Source: Candidatus Zixiibacteriota bacterium
GTDB taxonomy: Bacteria; Zixibacteria; MSB-5A5; DG-27
Direction: 5' to 3'
DNA length: 64,000 nucleotides
Assembly: GCA_030605835.1 (NCBI GenBank)
Contig: JAUWHO010000029.1
Coordinates: 24,547 to 88,546 of the forward strand
The stretch's first letter is position 1; each line of letters starts with the position of its first letter. The notes under the pieces were generated by a model. The model saw only the letters and a list, made by a program, of their open reading frames with translations. It was not told where the DNA came from and searched no databases. A program made the position numbers and the translations under genes. Positions 43,881 to 53,900 of this stretch are shown here, one piece after another.

Positions 43881-44056
43881 CGTACTCTCCAATCTTGCTT
43901 ACCTTAGTGAGCCTTTTCCAGAGACAACCCGTAATACGAGAAACCCCGTTGCCACGCGCTCCTGCGTTCAACTCCCCCCTATTACATTCTCACAAGGATT
44001 GACCGAAAGGCACTGCCCTTGAAGAGATCAGCGGAGGAGATCAGTTTTGATGTCTC
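43881..44056 (-). promoter_or_regulatory. Long 5' leader of the second RRM gene
   Basis: About 170 bases, similar in length and in several blocks to the leader at 43281-43456. No protein-coding potential is seen in it. Confidence 0.55.
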
Positions 44057-44085
44057 ACTATATGAGCATGACCTCAAGAAGTCAA
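44057..44085 (-). promoter_or_regulatory. Sigma-70 promoter of the second RRM gene
   Basis: On the minus strand: TTGACT (44085-44080), a 17-base spacer, TATAGT (44062-44057). Confidence 0.8.
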
Positions 44086-44255
44086 CACTTTTTCTCAACT
44101 TATTCCTCCTGGGGAGATTTCCGCCTTGTCACCGTCGATCTCCCGAAAGACACCGACGGCTGCAAACTGATGGGTGACTGCAGCATTGCGCTTGTGGATG
44201 CTCAATGTTTTCCTTATCATCACGAAAGTGAGTGCTAAAACGAGAGGTTGAAACC

Positions 44256-45902
44256 ATGACAAATCGATTGTTTTCATGTGTAATTCTGCTGTTCATCTGC
44301 ATTCTTTTCGCTGGCCTGCAGCCAGAGGCCTGCACCAATCTGTTGGTGACCAAAAAAGCTTCGGTAGACGGCTCCGTGATGATAACCTATACCTGCGATG
44401 GGGAGTTCCATCCCCATCTTGAATATACACCTCCAGCCCGTTATCTCGCGGGCGATTCGGTTAACATAACCGACTGGTACGGGAAGGTGCGGGGTAGAAT
44501 CAAACAGACTCGCCAAACCTACGCCGTCATCGGGCTGATGAACGAGCACCAACTGGCCATCTGCGAGACGACCTTCGGTGGTCGCGAGGAGCTGCGCAAT
44601 CCCGAAGGGCTTTTGCACTACTGGGACATGATGCAGTTAGCTCTGGAGCGAGCCAAAACCGCCCGGGAGGCGATTAAGGTAATGACTGATCTTGTGGCGG
44701 AATACGGCTACCAGTCCACCGGCGAATCGTTCTCGATCGCGGACACTAAAGAAGCCTGGATAATGGAGATGATAGGACCCGGTCCGGGCGGTCAGGGCGC
44801 TGAGTGGGTAGCACTCCGGATTCCGGACGGATATATCTCCTGCCACGCCAACAAGGCCCGAATCGGTGAGTTCCCGCTGCACGACCGGGAGAACTGCCTC
44901 TATTCCGACAATGTCATCTCCTTTGCGGTGGAGAAGGGATACTACGATCCGGGGTCAGGGAGACCGTTCCGATTCTGTGAGGCCTATTGCCCGGCGACAC
45001 CGAAAAACCAGCGTTATGCCGGCACCCGCGTCTGGAGCATCTTCCGCCGAGCGGCGCCGTCAAAGAACTTCTCGCCCGATTACCACCGCGCCGTGGAGGC
45101 AGCTGAACCGTATCCGTTGTGGATCAAACCTGACAAAAAGCTGTCTGTGGCTGACGTCTTCGCCCTGATGCGCGATCATTACGAGGGAACCGATTACGAC
45201 ATGACAAGAGGGATCGACGCCGGGCCCTATGGCACCCCCAACCGCTGGCGGCCGATTACGTGGACGCTCGACAGTCTCGATTTCTACGCCTGGGAACGTC
45301 CCATCTCCACCCAGCAGACCGCCTTCTCGTTTGTTTCTCAATCCCGGTCATGGCTTCCGAATCATGTTGGCGGAGTCCTCTGGTATGGCCTCGACGATAC
45401 CTACACCACCTGCTATATGCCGATGTACTGTGGAATCAATGAGGTTCCGAAGTCGTTTACGGTCGGTAGTCTTGGTAAATTCTCGTGGGACTCGGCCTGG
45501 TGGGTCTTCAATTTCGTCGCCAATTTTGCCAACCTGAAGTATTCCTACATGATAGAGGACATCCAAGCGGTGCAAAAGGAGATTGAGGAGACATCTCTGG
45601 CTCTGCAACCGTTTGTGGAAACGACCGCGGTCGATCTCGCCAGACGGGACCCGAAGCTTATGACCCGCTACCTGACCGATTACTCTGTTAGCCACGCTGA
45701 ATTGGTGGTGTCCCGCTGGCGGGAGCTGGGCGAACATCTGATCACCAAATACAACCACGGATACGTCAAGGACGAAGACGGCCGCCCCCAAGAGAAGGGG
45801 TATCCTGAAAGCTGGCTGCGGGAAGTGTTGAAATCACGGCCCAACCAATTCCTTCTCAAACCGAAGGAGGCGGAGGTGCCGGAATCGAGGTTGGTAGACT
45901 GA
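44256..45902 (+). CDS. Secreted C69-family peptidase (dipeptidase-like, Ntn hydrolase)
   Basis: About 548 residues. Signal peptide (MTNRLFSCVILLFICILFAGLQPEA) ends right before CTNLLVTKKASVDGSVMITYTCD; the cysteine would be the N-terminal nucleophile after processing, as in the C69 family. Further family motifs: YAVIGLMNEHQLAICETTFGGRE, MTDLVAEYGYQSTGESFSIAD and YISCHANKARIGEF. It cleaves dipeptides or short peptides outside the cytoplasm. The start at 44256 follows GAGAGG. The next gene follows after 42 bases and may be co-transcribed. Confidence 0.9.
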   Translation: MTNRLFSCVILLFICILFAGLQPEACTNLLVTKKASVDGSVMITYTCDGEFHPHLEYTPPARYLAGDSVNITDWYGKVRGRIKQTRQTYAVIGLMNEHQLAICETTFGGREELRNPEGLLHYWDMMQLALERAKTAREAIKVMTDLVAEYGYQSTGESFSIADTKEAWIMEMIGPGPGGQGAEWVALRIPDGYISCHANKARIGEFPLHDRENCLYSDNVISFAVEKGYYDPGSGRPFRFCEAYCPATPKNQRYAGTRVWSIFRRAAPSKNFSPDYHRAVEAAEPYPLWIKPDKKLSVADVFALMRDHYEGTDYDMTRGIDAGPYGTPNRWRPITWTLDSLDFYAWERPISTQQTAFSFVSQSRSWLPNHVGGVLWYGLDDTYTTCYMPMYCGINEVPKSFTVGSLGKFSWDSAWWVFNFVANFANLKYSYMIEDIQAVQKEIEETSLALQPFVETTAVDLARRDPKLMTRYLTDYSVSHAELVVSRWRELGEHLITKYNHGYVKDEDGRPQEKGYPESWLREVLKSRPNQFLLKPKEAEVPESRLVD

Positions 45903-45944
45903 CGCCAAAACCGAGTCCGGCCTACCGGTACTGAAGGAGAGTCT

Positions 45945-46775
45945 ATGGACGAGAGTTTTTCGCATACTGTCCTGGGGAATACAGGCATCAAGGTGCACCG
46001 GCTTGGCCTGGCGGCGACCTACCGCCCCGGTAAAAGGACCATACATAAGGCTTTGGATGAGGGGGTTAATTTCTTCTTCTGCTTCAGCATCGACACCCAG
46101 ATGATCCATGTGTTGCGAGACGTTTTCAAGTCCAGGAGAGAAGAGCTGGTCGTCGCCACCGGAGCCTACAACCTTCTCGGGTCATATAACCTTGTGTGGG
46201 GCCACCCGAGTCTCCGCTGCACTCTGGAGAAGAGACTCCGCCAACTGCGTACCGATTATATCGATGTCTTCCTCTTCCTCGGCGTCACCAAGGAGAAGCA
46301 CTTAACTGAGCACGTTAAGGAAGAGCTGTATCGATTCCGGGAGGAGGGCAAGGTTCGCTCCATTGGGATCTCGACGCACAACAGGAAGTTCGCCGGAACC
46401 CTTGCAGCCCAAGGGGTTGTTGACACTCTGATGATTCGCTACAATGCTGCTCACCGCGGTGCCGAACAGGACATCTTCCCCTATCTGAATGAACACAATC
46501 CCGGGTTGGTGAGCTACACCGCCACCCGCTGGAGCTATCTGATCAGAAGGCCACGCAAATGGCCGAAGGAGGAGCGAATTCCTACACCCGGCATGTGCTA
46601 TCGCTTTGTCCTCTCAAATCCCCACGTCCATGTCTGCCTGACCGCACCCAGGAAGATGGAAGAGCTGGAGGAGAATCTCGCTTCACTCCGCGATGGCCCT
46701 CTCTCCGAAGAAGAAATGGACTTCATGCGGAACTTCGGCGATGTGGTGCACAAGGCCAAGAAGTGGTTCATGTAG
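45945..46775 (+). CDS. Aldo/keto reductase-like protein lacking the usual catalytic tetrad
   Basis: 276 residues. The fold is clear: LGNTGIKVHRLGLAATYRPG, RTIHKALDEGVNFFFCFSID, LEKRLRQLRTDYIDVFLFLG, GKVRSIGISTHNR. At the tetrad positions the family's D-x4-Y (NFFDTAxxYG), K (ATK) and H (LxH) are replaced: NFFFCFSI, VVATGAYN and VFLFLGV. Either a non-canonical subgroup with other chemistry or a pseudoenzyme. GGAGAG precedes the ATG. It follows the C69 peptidase. Confidence 0.85.
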   Translation: MDESFSHTVLGNTGIKVHRLGLAATYRPGKRTIHKALDEGVNFFFCFSIDTQMIHVLRDVFKSRREELVVATGAYNLLGSYNLVWGHPSLRCTLEKRLRQLRTDYIDVFLFLGVTKEKHLTEHVKEELYRFREEGKVRSIGISTHNRKFAGTLAAQGVVDTLMIRYNAAHRGAEQDIFPYLNEHNPGLVSYTATRWSYLIRRPRKWPKEERIPTPGMCYRFVLSNPHVHVCLTAPRKMEELEENLASLRDGPLSEEEMDFMRNFGDVVHKAKKWFM

Positions 46776-46822
46776 ACTGCATTCTCACACTGAAGCACGG
46801 GGCCATGGGAGCGTTACCCCAC

Positions 46823-47200
46823 TCACTCCTCTAGGCGCAAAATGATGGACTGTAGGCGAGACTTGTGTGACTTGTGCCTCTTCAATGAGTCGTGGTCTTC
46901 AATGGTGAGCAAAAGGAGGGCACCATCCTTGTCGTAGGTGAACGTAATCCGGATGTCCCGGCCCGCTCGCAAATACCAGATACCCCTACCCCTAATAGTG
47001 TTCAGACGCTGGGGCCTCTGTCCTGGAGTAAACCCCTCACCCTTCAAGATCTTCAGAGTGTCTATGACACGTTTCTGATCTTCAGGCGAGCACTTTTTGA
47101 AATCGTTCTCAAAAGGGTCGGTCTGGATTACGCTTGGAGGACCCTTGACACGGCGAGACGACTTACTAGCGCTTTTTGGTCGCCTTTTTCGCCGTCTCAT
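46823..47200 (-). CDS. RelE/ParE-like toxin
   Basis: 125 residues. After a basic N-terminus (MRRRKRRPKSASKSSRR), the core reads DPFENDFKKCSPEDQKRVIDTLKILKG, RPQRLNTIRGRGIWYLRAGRDIRITFTYDKDGALLLLTIEDHD, the usual RelE/ParE strand-turn-strand pattern with basic residues for mRNA or gyrase action. Its 5' end overlaps the upstream gene by 35 bases, an arrangement common for toxin-antitoxin pairs. Activity is not shown. Confidence 0.7.
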   Translation of the reverse strand: MRRRKRRPKSASKSSRRVKGPPSVIQTDPFENDFKKCSPEDQKRVIDTLKILKGEGFTPGQRPQRLNTIRGRGIWYLRAGRDIRITFTYDKDGALLLLTIEDHDSLKRHKSHKSRLQSIILRLEE

Positions 47201-47501
47201 TGAGGTAATTGATCAGCTCATCGATCGTGCGGAATGACTTGTAGTCGCCCTGTTCAGCGGCTTGAAGCGCCGTTGTCACCTTGGCGACAAAACTGGGACT
47301 ATAGGCCCAGCTGGTGTCCTCGTAAGTTAGAGAACTCAACTCTGGCACCTGGGCAACCTGCCACCGCAGGTAGTCAGGATCTCTGCATGGTGTCACGTGT
47401 GATCTGACAGTGCCGGTTGACGCAGTGGTAGTGAAGAATCCATGCTGTTCAGTTCGACTGTGTGTGCTTCTCAGCGTCGCGCTTGTTACTCGAGCGGTCA
47501 C
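47166..47501 (-). CDS. Probable antitoxin partner of the RelE/ParE-like protein
   Basis: 111 residues. The C-terminal part (SFVAKVTTALQAAEQGDYKSFRTIDELINYLNE) resembles small antitoxin tails where a helix is followed by a short domain that names a target (KSFRTIDELI). The N-terminal half is Ser/Thr-rich with no clear fold. Overlaps the toxin gene by 35 bases and the gene upstream by four. Antitoxin role is inferred from position. Confidence 0.5.
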   Translation of the reverse strand: MTARVTSATLRSTHSRTEQHGFFTTTASTGTVRSHVTPCRDPDYLRWQVAQVPELSSLTYEDTSWAYSPSFVAKVTTALQAAEQGDYKSFRTIDELINYLNETAKKATKKR

Positions 47502-47821
47502 TTCTTCTTGCCCTCCTCTTCTATAGGCTCCCGTATCTCTAAAAGCCCTTGAGAGACAAGATAGTCAATCTGCTCGCCGATGATTTTCTGCAGGGCTACT
47601 GCCACGTCGAAAGGAAGCAATATCTCCTCAAACAAAATGTACTTCTGGTCTTCTGGGTGGCGCTTTCCGAAGGAAAACAGAAGCCCCCGTGGATACGACT
47701 TGATCCTGACGTAATCCGAAAAGGCGAAGTTTTTCACATCCTCGTTCAAATACAAGGACTCTTCCGCTTTCCTCTCTTCTGATGGCTTCTTGGTCTTGGC
47801 CTCTTTTACTTTGCTAGGCAT
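47498..47821 (-). CDS. Hypothetical protein, first or second gene of the toxin operon
   Basis: 107 residues, not recognised. Lys/Glu-rich ends frame a folded middle (FSDYVRIKSYPRGLLFSFGKRHPEDQKYILFEEILLPFDVAVALQKIIGEQIDYL). It overlaps the next gene by four bases (ATGA-type), so it is translated in the same operon as the toxin pair. The middle resembles DUF3467-like small proteins (YVRIxxSPxxFxLxFG), a weak similarity from memory. Confidence 0.6.
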   Translation of the reverse strand: MPSKVKEAKTKKPSEERKAEESLYLNEDVKNFAFSDYVRIKSYPRGLLFSFGKRHPEDQKYILFEEILLPFDVAVALQKIIGEQIDYLVSQGLLEIREPIEEEGKKK

Positions 47822-48153
47822 GATCTTCTCTCAATATATGAGTGTGCATACTCATTGAATAGAATCGGCAATGTCTCACAGCAACTTAGCCTCACCTGAC
47901 CCCGTACTATACGCTTCTTGATCCAAATATGTTGCCAGTCTAGCCATTTCCCAACGACAATTTGAAGCTCACACCAAGAACTGAGAATACCGCCAGAAAC
48001 TTGCTTCTCCAGCAGGAGTTGACTCGTAATCGCAACTCTTATTCCCAATGAGCTGCATGTCCAGTCCAACAACTCCCGTTTCAAAAATACAGAATCCCAC
48101 GCATTTGTCAATACCAAAAGCACGTGGGTGAGTGAAAGCGCTCCAACGCCCAA
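47806..48153 (-). CDS. Hypothetical protein upstream of the toxin operon
   Basis: Up to 115 residues; the start is uncertain. VLLVLTNAWDSVFLKRELLDWTCSSLGIRVAITSQLLL and GGILSSWCELQIVVGKWLDWQHIWIKKR read protein-like, with four cysteines in the body. Overlaps the next gene by 16 bases. No family recognised and no good ribosome site, so it could be a relic. Confidence 0.35.
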   Translation of the reverse strand: MGVGALSLTHVLLVLTNAWDSVFLKRELLDWTCSSLGIRVAITSQLLLEKQVSGGILSSWCELQIVVGKWLDWQHIWIKKRIVRGQVRLSCCETLPILFNEYAHSYIERRSCLAK

Positions 48154-48184
48154 TCGACCGACTCTGGTGACTAAAGCTAGACTG

Positions 48185-48374
48185 TCAGCGAAATCAAAAG
48201 AAGGTGAAAAATACTATCAGCGTCGGCAACGTGAGCTTTACAAGCATGTCTTTGATGGGGATACGGAAATATTCGCAGGTTACCACAAGACATGGGTGGA
48301 CTGGCGATATTATATAGCCGAAGTATATGCCCGTACAGATCAGGGGAAACACCACGGGGTGATATGGTCAGCAG
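48185..48374 (-). pseudogene. Decayed copy of the 3' end of the DUF401 gene
   Basis: About 190 bases align with 49469-49660, the last fifth of the DUF401 coding region, with a few mismatches and small indels. On the minus strand TCEYFRIPIKDMLVKLTLPTLIVFFT is still readable, then a premature stop. It lies immediately downstream of the EamA gene, so the EamA gene is enclosed by two copies of this sequence. Confidence 0.85.
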
Positions 48375-48403
48375 ATGCGGCGAGAAACCTATCATTCGCA
48401 GCA

Positions 48404-49339
48404 TCAGAAAAATCGGAAGTCTTTGTCACGCTTCTCGTCGGGCTTCACTCCGTGCAGAACCCGACCTACAAGCAGCTTTCTGGAGAATAAGCCAGATATC
48501 ACCAGCGCAAGAAATACCAGCAATCCGCCCACGGCACGGTGAGGGGCAAATGGTTCTCCCCCCAAAGTCCAGGCGAACAAACCTGCAAAGACCGGTTCAA
48601 AGGCGAATATCAACGATACTCTAATCGGCGAGGTGAACTTCTGCGCTACCAGTTGAATAACAAAAGCAGATAGGGTTGGGAATAGAGCCAAAAAGAAGAT
48701 AACCCAAATGACATCGATCGAAGCCGGGGTAAACGGCAGCTTGAAAATGAAGCCAACAATCAGGCTTGCAAACCCGACAAATAGGAACTGTTGAAAACTG
48801 AGGATGTAAGGGTCGACCCCGTTTTTCACTATCCTGTCAGTGAACAGTATATGAATCGCGTAGGCCATTGCGGCGACTATTGTCAGCAGATCGCCACAAT
48901 TGACAGTCTGCAAGCCACGAGTAAGAAACCACAGCCCGCTCAATGAAACCAGAGCGGAGATTATCCCGGTCAGTGGCGGGGCTCGGTGAAAGATTACAAA
49001 CGAAAAGATGGGCACAAAAGCGACGAACATGCCGGTTATGAATCCGGAGTTGGAAGCGGTAGTTATCCCGAGGCCGATTGTTTGCGGCACATACAATAGC
49101 CACAGAAACAACCCCAGTAGAATACCCTTTCTAAAATGAGCAAATAGTGGCTTCTTTCGAAGAATCAAAAAACCCCCAAGAACTAGTGCTGCCAAAGTAA
49201 AACGATAACCGACCAGAATCACGGGATCGATACTTGCCAGACTGCGCTTGACTATGAAAAAAGTGGAACCCCAGACAGCCGCTGAATAGAATAGTCCAAG
49301 ATTCGCCAGGCAGGTTTTGTAGTCTGTTCTCGTGGCCAT
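48404..49339 (-). CDS. EamA/DMT-family transporter
   Basis: 311 residues, about ten membrane helices, two EamA repeats. NLGLFYSAAVWGSTFFIVKRSL at the start, LVGYRFTLAALVLGGFLILRKKP, GLFLWLLYVPQTIGLGITTASNSGFITGMFVAFVPIFSF and, in the second half, FAFEPVFAGLFAWTLGGEPFAPHRAVGGLLVFLALVISG are typical. Probably exports a small metabolite; substrate unknown. It lies between the DUF401 gene and a duplicate of that gene's 3' end. Confidence 0.93.
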   Translation of the reverse strand: MATRTDYKTCLANLGLFYSAAVWGSTFFIVKRSLASIDPVILVGYRFTLAALVLGGFLILRKKPLFAHFRKGILLGLFLWLLYVPQTIGLGITTASNSGFITGMFVAFVPIFSFVIFHRAPPLTGIISALVSLSGLWFLTRGLQTVNCGDLLTIVAAMAYAIHILFTDRIVKNGVDPYILSFQQFLFVGFASLIVGFIFKLPFTPASIDVIWVIFFLALFPTLSAFVIQLVAQKFTSPIRVSLIFAFEPVFAGLFAWTLGGEPFAPHRAVGGLLVFLALVISGLFSRKLLVGRVLHGVKPDEKRDKDFRFF

Positions 49340-49454
49340 CGGCTGAATGTTAACTAGAACTGCCCGGCTGTATTACAGTGCCCTCTCCACTTGGAACTCC
49401 ATCTGATATCATATTCAAATCGTGAAGAGCGTGAAATAAGTCAACAGCAAGTGA

Positions 49455-50636
49455 CTAATACGAGATGATCAGCGAAATCAGAAGAACGGTGAAAAATACT
49501 ATCAGCGTCGGCAACGTCAGCTTTACAAGCATGTCTTTGATGGGGATACGGAAATACTCGCAGGTCACGACAAGACACGGATGGACGGGCGAGATGATGT
49601 AACCAAAGTATATGCCAATATAGATCAGAGCAAACACGAAGGGGGTGATATGGTCAGCAGTTGCCAGATAGACCGGCAGAATGATAGAAGCCGGTAGTTG
49701 AACCCTGCCGGTGGTAAGTCCAAGCAGAAAGCCGGCCGTGACCGACAGCGTGAGCGGAGGCAGGGGAAGAGCCGCAATCAAAATCCCGGCCTCCGATGCC
49801 TGAAAGATGTGCAGATAGATGAACATCCCGATGATGATCAACGAGAAGTTCCAGGGCTTCATCCCGACCGCTATCTTCCCCAGGTCAAGTTTCTTCCGGC
49901 TCAGAATTATCGAAAGAGAAAGACCGGTCGTCACCCCGATCAAAGTCGCCAGGCTTCCAAGCGAGAGAGTTCTCTTGAGGATGAAGTCGAGCGCCGGGGC
50001 ACTCAGGATGATGATCAAAGGTACAGCAAGATCTGACCAGGAGAATCTCCCCGGATAAGACAGACTGCCATGAACCCGGCTCAAAAAGAAGATGTAACCC
50101 AAAATCGATGCAAGCAACAACCCGGGCAACAGATAGACGATTGCCACATAGACGTCGAGATCAGAGATCTTGGCCGATACGATTAAGGCCGGGCTTAAGG
50201 GATAGACCAGGATAAAGAGATGCCGAAACCAGTTGTTTATTGTGGCCTTGAGGTCATTACTGACCCCCTCACCACCTCTTTCGAGAATAGGTGCAGAGAG
50301 GAGGGCACCACCCGGCATCGGCAGAAGGCCCATCAGGGCAGCCGAGAACGGCAGTAGATACCTCCTGCTAATCCTCACGTTATTGACCAGACTATCGATC
50401 TGGCCGCTCTCCTTCATGGTGCCGCCGATTATCGGGATCACCCCCATCGCCAAGGCGAGTAAGATGATTGAGGAGTCTGTTATGGTGTAAACGATCCGGT
50501 CAAGGATTACGCCCAGAGGCAGAGTGAAGAGGCCAAGGATGATCGCCCCACTGATCAGGGCCAAAGCAAGGTTTTTCTTTGATATTATGAGGATTCCCGC
50601 CAGAGAGACCAGGAATCCCATCCAGGTCAAAAGCAA
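49455..50636 (-). CDS. DUF401-family integral membrane protein
   Basis: 393 residues, about ten to twelve membrane helices. LLPMPGGALLSAPI and the late YIGIYFGYIISPVHPCLVVTCEYF are hallmarks of DUF401, a transporter-like family of unknown substrate. The start is uncertain: TTG at 50636 or ATG at 50621; GGAG lies eleven bases before the TTG. The 3' end (49469-49660) is duplicated at 48185-48374. Confidence 0.88.
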   Translation of the reverse strand: MLLTWMGFLVSLAGILIISKKNLALALISGAIILGLFTLPLGVILDRIVYTITDSSIILLALAMGVIPIIGGTMKESGQIDSLVNNVRISRRYLLPFSAALMGLLPMPGGALLSAPILERGGEGVSNDLKATINNWFRHLFILVYPLSPALIVSAKISDLDVYVAIVYLLPGLLLASILGYIFFLSRVHGSLSYPGRFSWSDLAVPLIIILSAPALDFILKRTLSLGSLATLIGVTTGLSLSIILSRKKLDLGKIAVGMKPWNFSLIIIGMFIYLHIFQASEAGILIAALPLPPLTLSVTAGFLLGLTTGRVQLPASIILPVYLATADHITPFVFALIYIGIYFGYIISPVHPCLVVTCEYFRIPIKDMLVKLTLPTLIVFFTVLLISLIISY

Positions 50637-50951
50637 AGCTAGCTGTGCTCCTCTTCCTCTATCAGGCGACGTGCACCTCGTCCGGGAGTTCCAGACATAG
50701 TGAAGGCTAAATTAGGAGAAACTCGCCACCGTAGCAAGTTCTTTCTATGACGGTTAGGACGTCTCCAACTCTTACCGGCCACGTGTCCGATCCACTCTTC
50801 TGTTAGAGAATATGCGTGATCGTCACCTCGTCGCGAAAAACGGGTACGAAACTCTGGTGATCAGCCTCCCGCATTCTTATATTAAACGCCGTCACGGAAG
50901 ACAGATAGTCTTAGAGCTCATTAACCCAAAAAACAAAGAGCGGAGTTAGTC
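50637..50951. other. Intergenic region between divergent DUF401 and tricorn genes
   Basis: 315 bases without a supported gene. It must carry both promoters, but no clear TTGACA/TATAAT pair is seen. AGCGGAG just before 50952 is the ribosome site of the tricorn gene. Confidence 0.4.
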
Positions 50952-53900
50952 ATGAAAAAGAGCTTACTTTTGATCTGTACAGGAGTATTTCTCCTGTCGA
51001 CTTCAGTGTTCGCCGAAGAAGCCAGACTTCTCAGGTTTCCGGATGTTCACAGAGATAAGGTCACTTTCGTCTATGCCGGGGATATCTACGTCGCCCCCCG
51101 GCACGGAGGCGATGCCACCAGACTGACCAGCCACCGGGGACTGGAGCTCTTCCCGAAGTTCTCTCCGGACGGGAGCATGATCGCTTTCACGGGGCAATAC
51201 GACGGTGATGTCTCGGTCTATGTGATGCCGGTGGAGGGTGGGGAACCCAAGCGCCTCACATACCATCCCGGTATCCAGAGAACCAGCGAGCGTTTCGGCC
51301 CCGACAATATCGTCATGGATTGGCATCCGGATGGGGAGAGGGTGTTTTTTCGTTCCCGCAAGGAGATCAACGACTGGTGGGACGGACGCGCCTATCTGGT
51401 TAGCATCAAGGGGAGATTGCCCGAACCGTTGCCGATGGCGACCGCCGGCTTTACCAGCCTTTCTCCGGATCTTAGCAAAGTTGCCTATTGTCCCATCTAC
51501 CGGGATTTCCGCACCTGGAAGCGCTACAGGGGGGGCATGGCTCAGGATGTCTGGATCTTCGATCTCGAAACCTACGACGCCGAAAAGATCACCGACTGGG
51601 AGGGGACTGACAATATGCCGATGTGGTATCAGGACAAAATCTATTTCAACTCCGACCGCACCGGGGTTCTGAACATCTATTGCTACGATGTCAGCTCCAG
51701 GACCATCCGCGAGGTCACCACATTTACCGATTATGATACCCGTTGGCCCAGCCTGGGTCCGGACGGCATCGCCTTCGAAAATGGAGGTTACCTTTACGTG
51801 CTTGATCTGCCCTCGGAGTCGCTCCATAAAGTCCAGATACATCTGGCGACCGACCGTCACAGCATGCGCACCGAGTTTGTCAAGGTCTCCGACAAAATCC
51901 GGGATTTCGACCTCTCCCCTGACGGCAAGAGGGCGGTCTTCTCCGCCCGCGGTGAGATCTTCACGGTCCCCGCCAAGGAGGGCAACACCCGCAATCTCAG
52001 CAACTCCTCCAGCTCCAACGAGCGACATCCCGCCTGGTCGCCCGACGGCAAATGGATCGCCTACATCTCCGATGCCACCGGGGAGGAAGAGCTTTGTTTG
52101 GTCTCGCACGACGGCAATGAGAAGATCCGGCTGACAGCCGATGGCCACTGTCACCGCTACCACCTGACGTGGTCGCCGGACAGCAAGAAGCTGGTCTTCT
52201 CTGACAAGGACCTTAAGCTCTGCTACATCGACATCGACTCCAAGAAGCTGGTGCAGATCGATGAGGCCAAGCGGAATGAAATACGGGACTACGTCTGGTC
52301 GCCTGACAGCAGATACCTGGCATATACCAAGAATGGCGATAATCGGATCAACGCCATCTTCGTCTATTCATTCAAGGATAAGGCCGTTCATCAGGTAACT
52401 CCAGGCTTTACGAACGATTTCTCTCCGGAGTTTGACGCCGATGGGAAATATCTCTACTTCCTCTCCCAGAGGAATTTTAATCCCATCTTCGGGAGCTACG
52501 AGTTCACGTTTGTGAACCAATACATCACCAGTCTTTTCCTGATTGTGTTATCCGCAGATGTACAGTCACCCTTTGCGCCGAAAAGCGACGAGGTGGAGGT
52601 AAAAGAAGATAGTGGTAAGAAGAAGAGCGAAAAGGATAAGAAAAAGAAAGAAGAAGAAGAGAAAGAGGGAGTGGAGGTCAAGATCGATTTCGAGGGCATC
52701 TACGACCGCCAGGTCGCCTTCGACCTTCCGGCTGGAAACTACGGGGGCTTGACCGCCATTCCGGACGTGGTCTTCTATGCCTCCTACCCGATCTACGGCA
52801 TGCGGGGCAAGGTCGGAGAAGGGGAGACAATCCTTTACAAGTATGATCTTGAGGAGAAAAAGAAGCACGACTTCGCCTCCGGCATATCGGGATGGGAAAT
52901 CTCGTCTGATAGTGAATCGATGCTCTTAAAGAAGGGCGAGAACTTCTATCTGACAAAGACCGCTGGCGAAAAAGCCAGTCTCGATGACAAGCTGGATCTC
53001 TCCCAGATGGAGATGCGCCTCGACCGCAAAGCCGAGTATCGGCAGATATTCGCGGAGGTATGGCGGATGCAGCGTGACTTCTTTTATGACGAAAACATGC
53101 ACGGCGTCGACTGGAAAAAGACCCGCGACAAATACGAACCTCTTCTACCCCACGTCGCACACAGATGCGATCTCACCTATCTACTCGGTGAGATGATGGG
53201 AGAGCTCTGTTGCTCGCACACCTATGTCGGCGGGGGTGACTGCGAACAGGTCCCTTCAAGCGAGGTTGGCCTGCTGGCGGTCGATTTCGAGATTGACAGG
53301 AAGAACAATCGCATCCGTATAGCCAGAATTCTCAAAGGAGAAAACTGGGATGAGGATCTGAGGTCTCCACTGCTGGAGCCCGGGATAGATGTCAGAGAGG
53401 GAGATTATCTTCTGGCAATAGACGGGCATGAGATAACCGGCGAGGTCAATCCCTATTCCCTAACTGAGAACAGCGTGGGTAAGACCATAACTTTGACGGT
53501 TTCTGATAAGCCGAAAATGAAAAAATCACGCGAAGTGACCGTCAAGCCGATCGCCTCGGAGGAGATCATCCGCTATTACAACTGGGTGGAGGATCGCCGG
53601 GCGAAGGTCGATTCCGTATCCGGCGGAAAGATAGGTTATATCCACCTCCCCGACATGGACAGCTTCGGCCTCTTTCGTTTCACCAAGATGTTCTACCACC
53701 AGCTCCGCAAGCCCGGCTTGATCATCGATGTCCGTTACAACGGAGGCGGTTTTGTCTCTGGCCTTATATTGGAGAGACTGCGCCGTGAGGTCGTTGCCAT
53801 GGGCGCCTCCAGGACTTTTGCCGAGGGCCGCGCCCCCGGCGGTGGTGTCAACGCCCACATGATAACCCTGCTCAACGAATTCTCCTGCTCCGACGGCGAT

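Noticed and set aside
48128..48490. Plus-strand open frame of 120 codons
   Set aside because: It runs antisense through the decayed DUF401 copy and the EamA 3' end; no ribosome site and no family resemblance.
52590..52680. Lys/Glu-rich stretch in the tricorn gene as a frameshift or assembly fault
   Set aside because: The frame is open through it, and charged linkers at this place occur in tricorn-type proteases.
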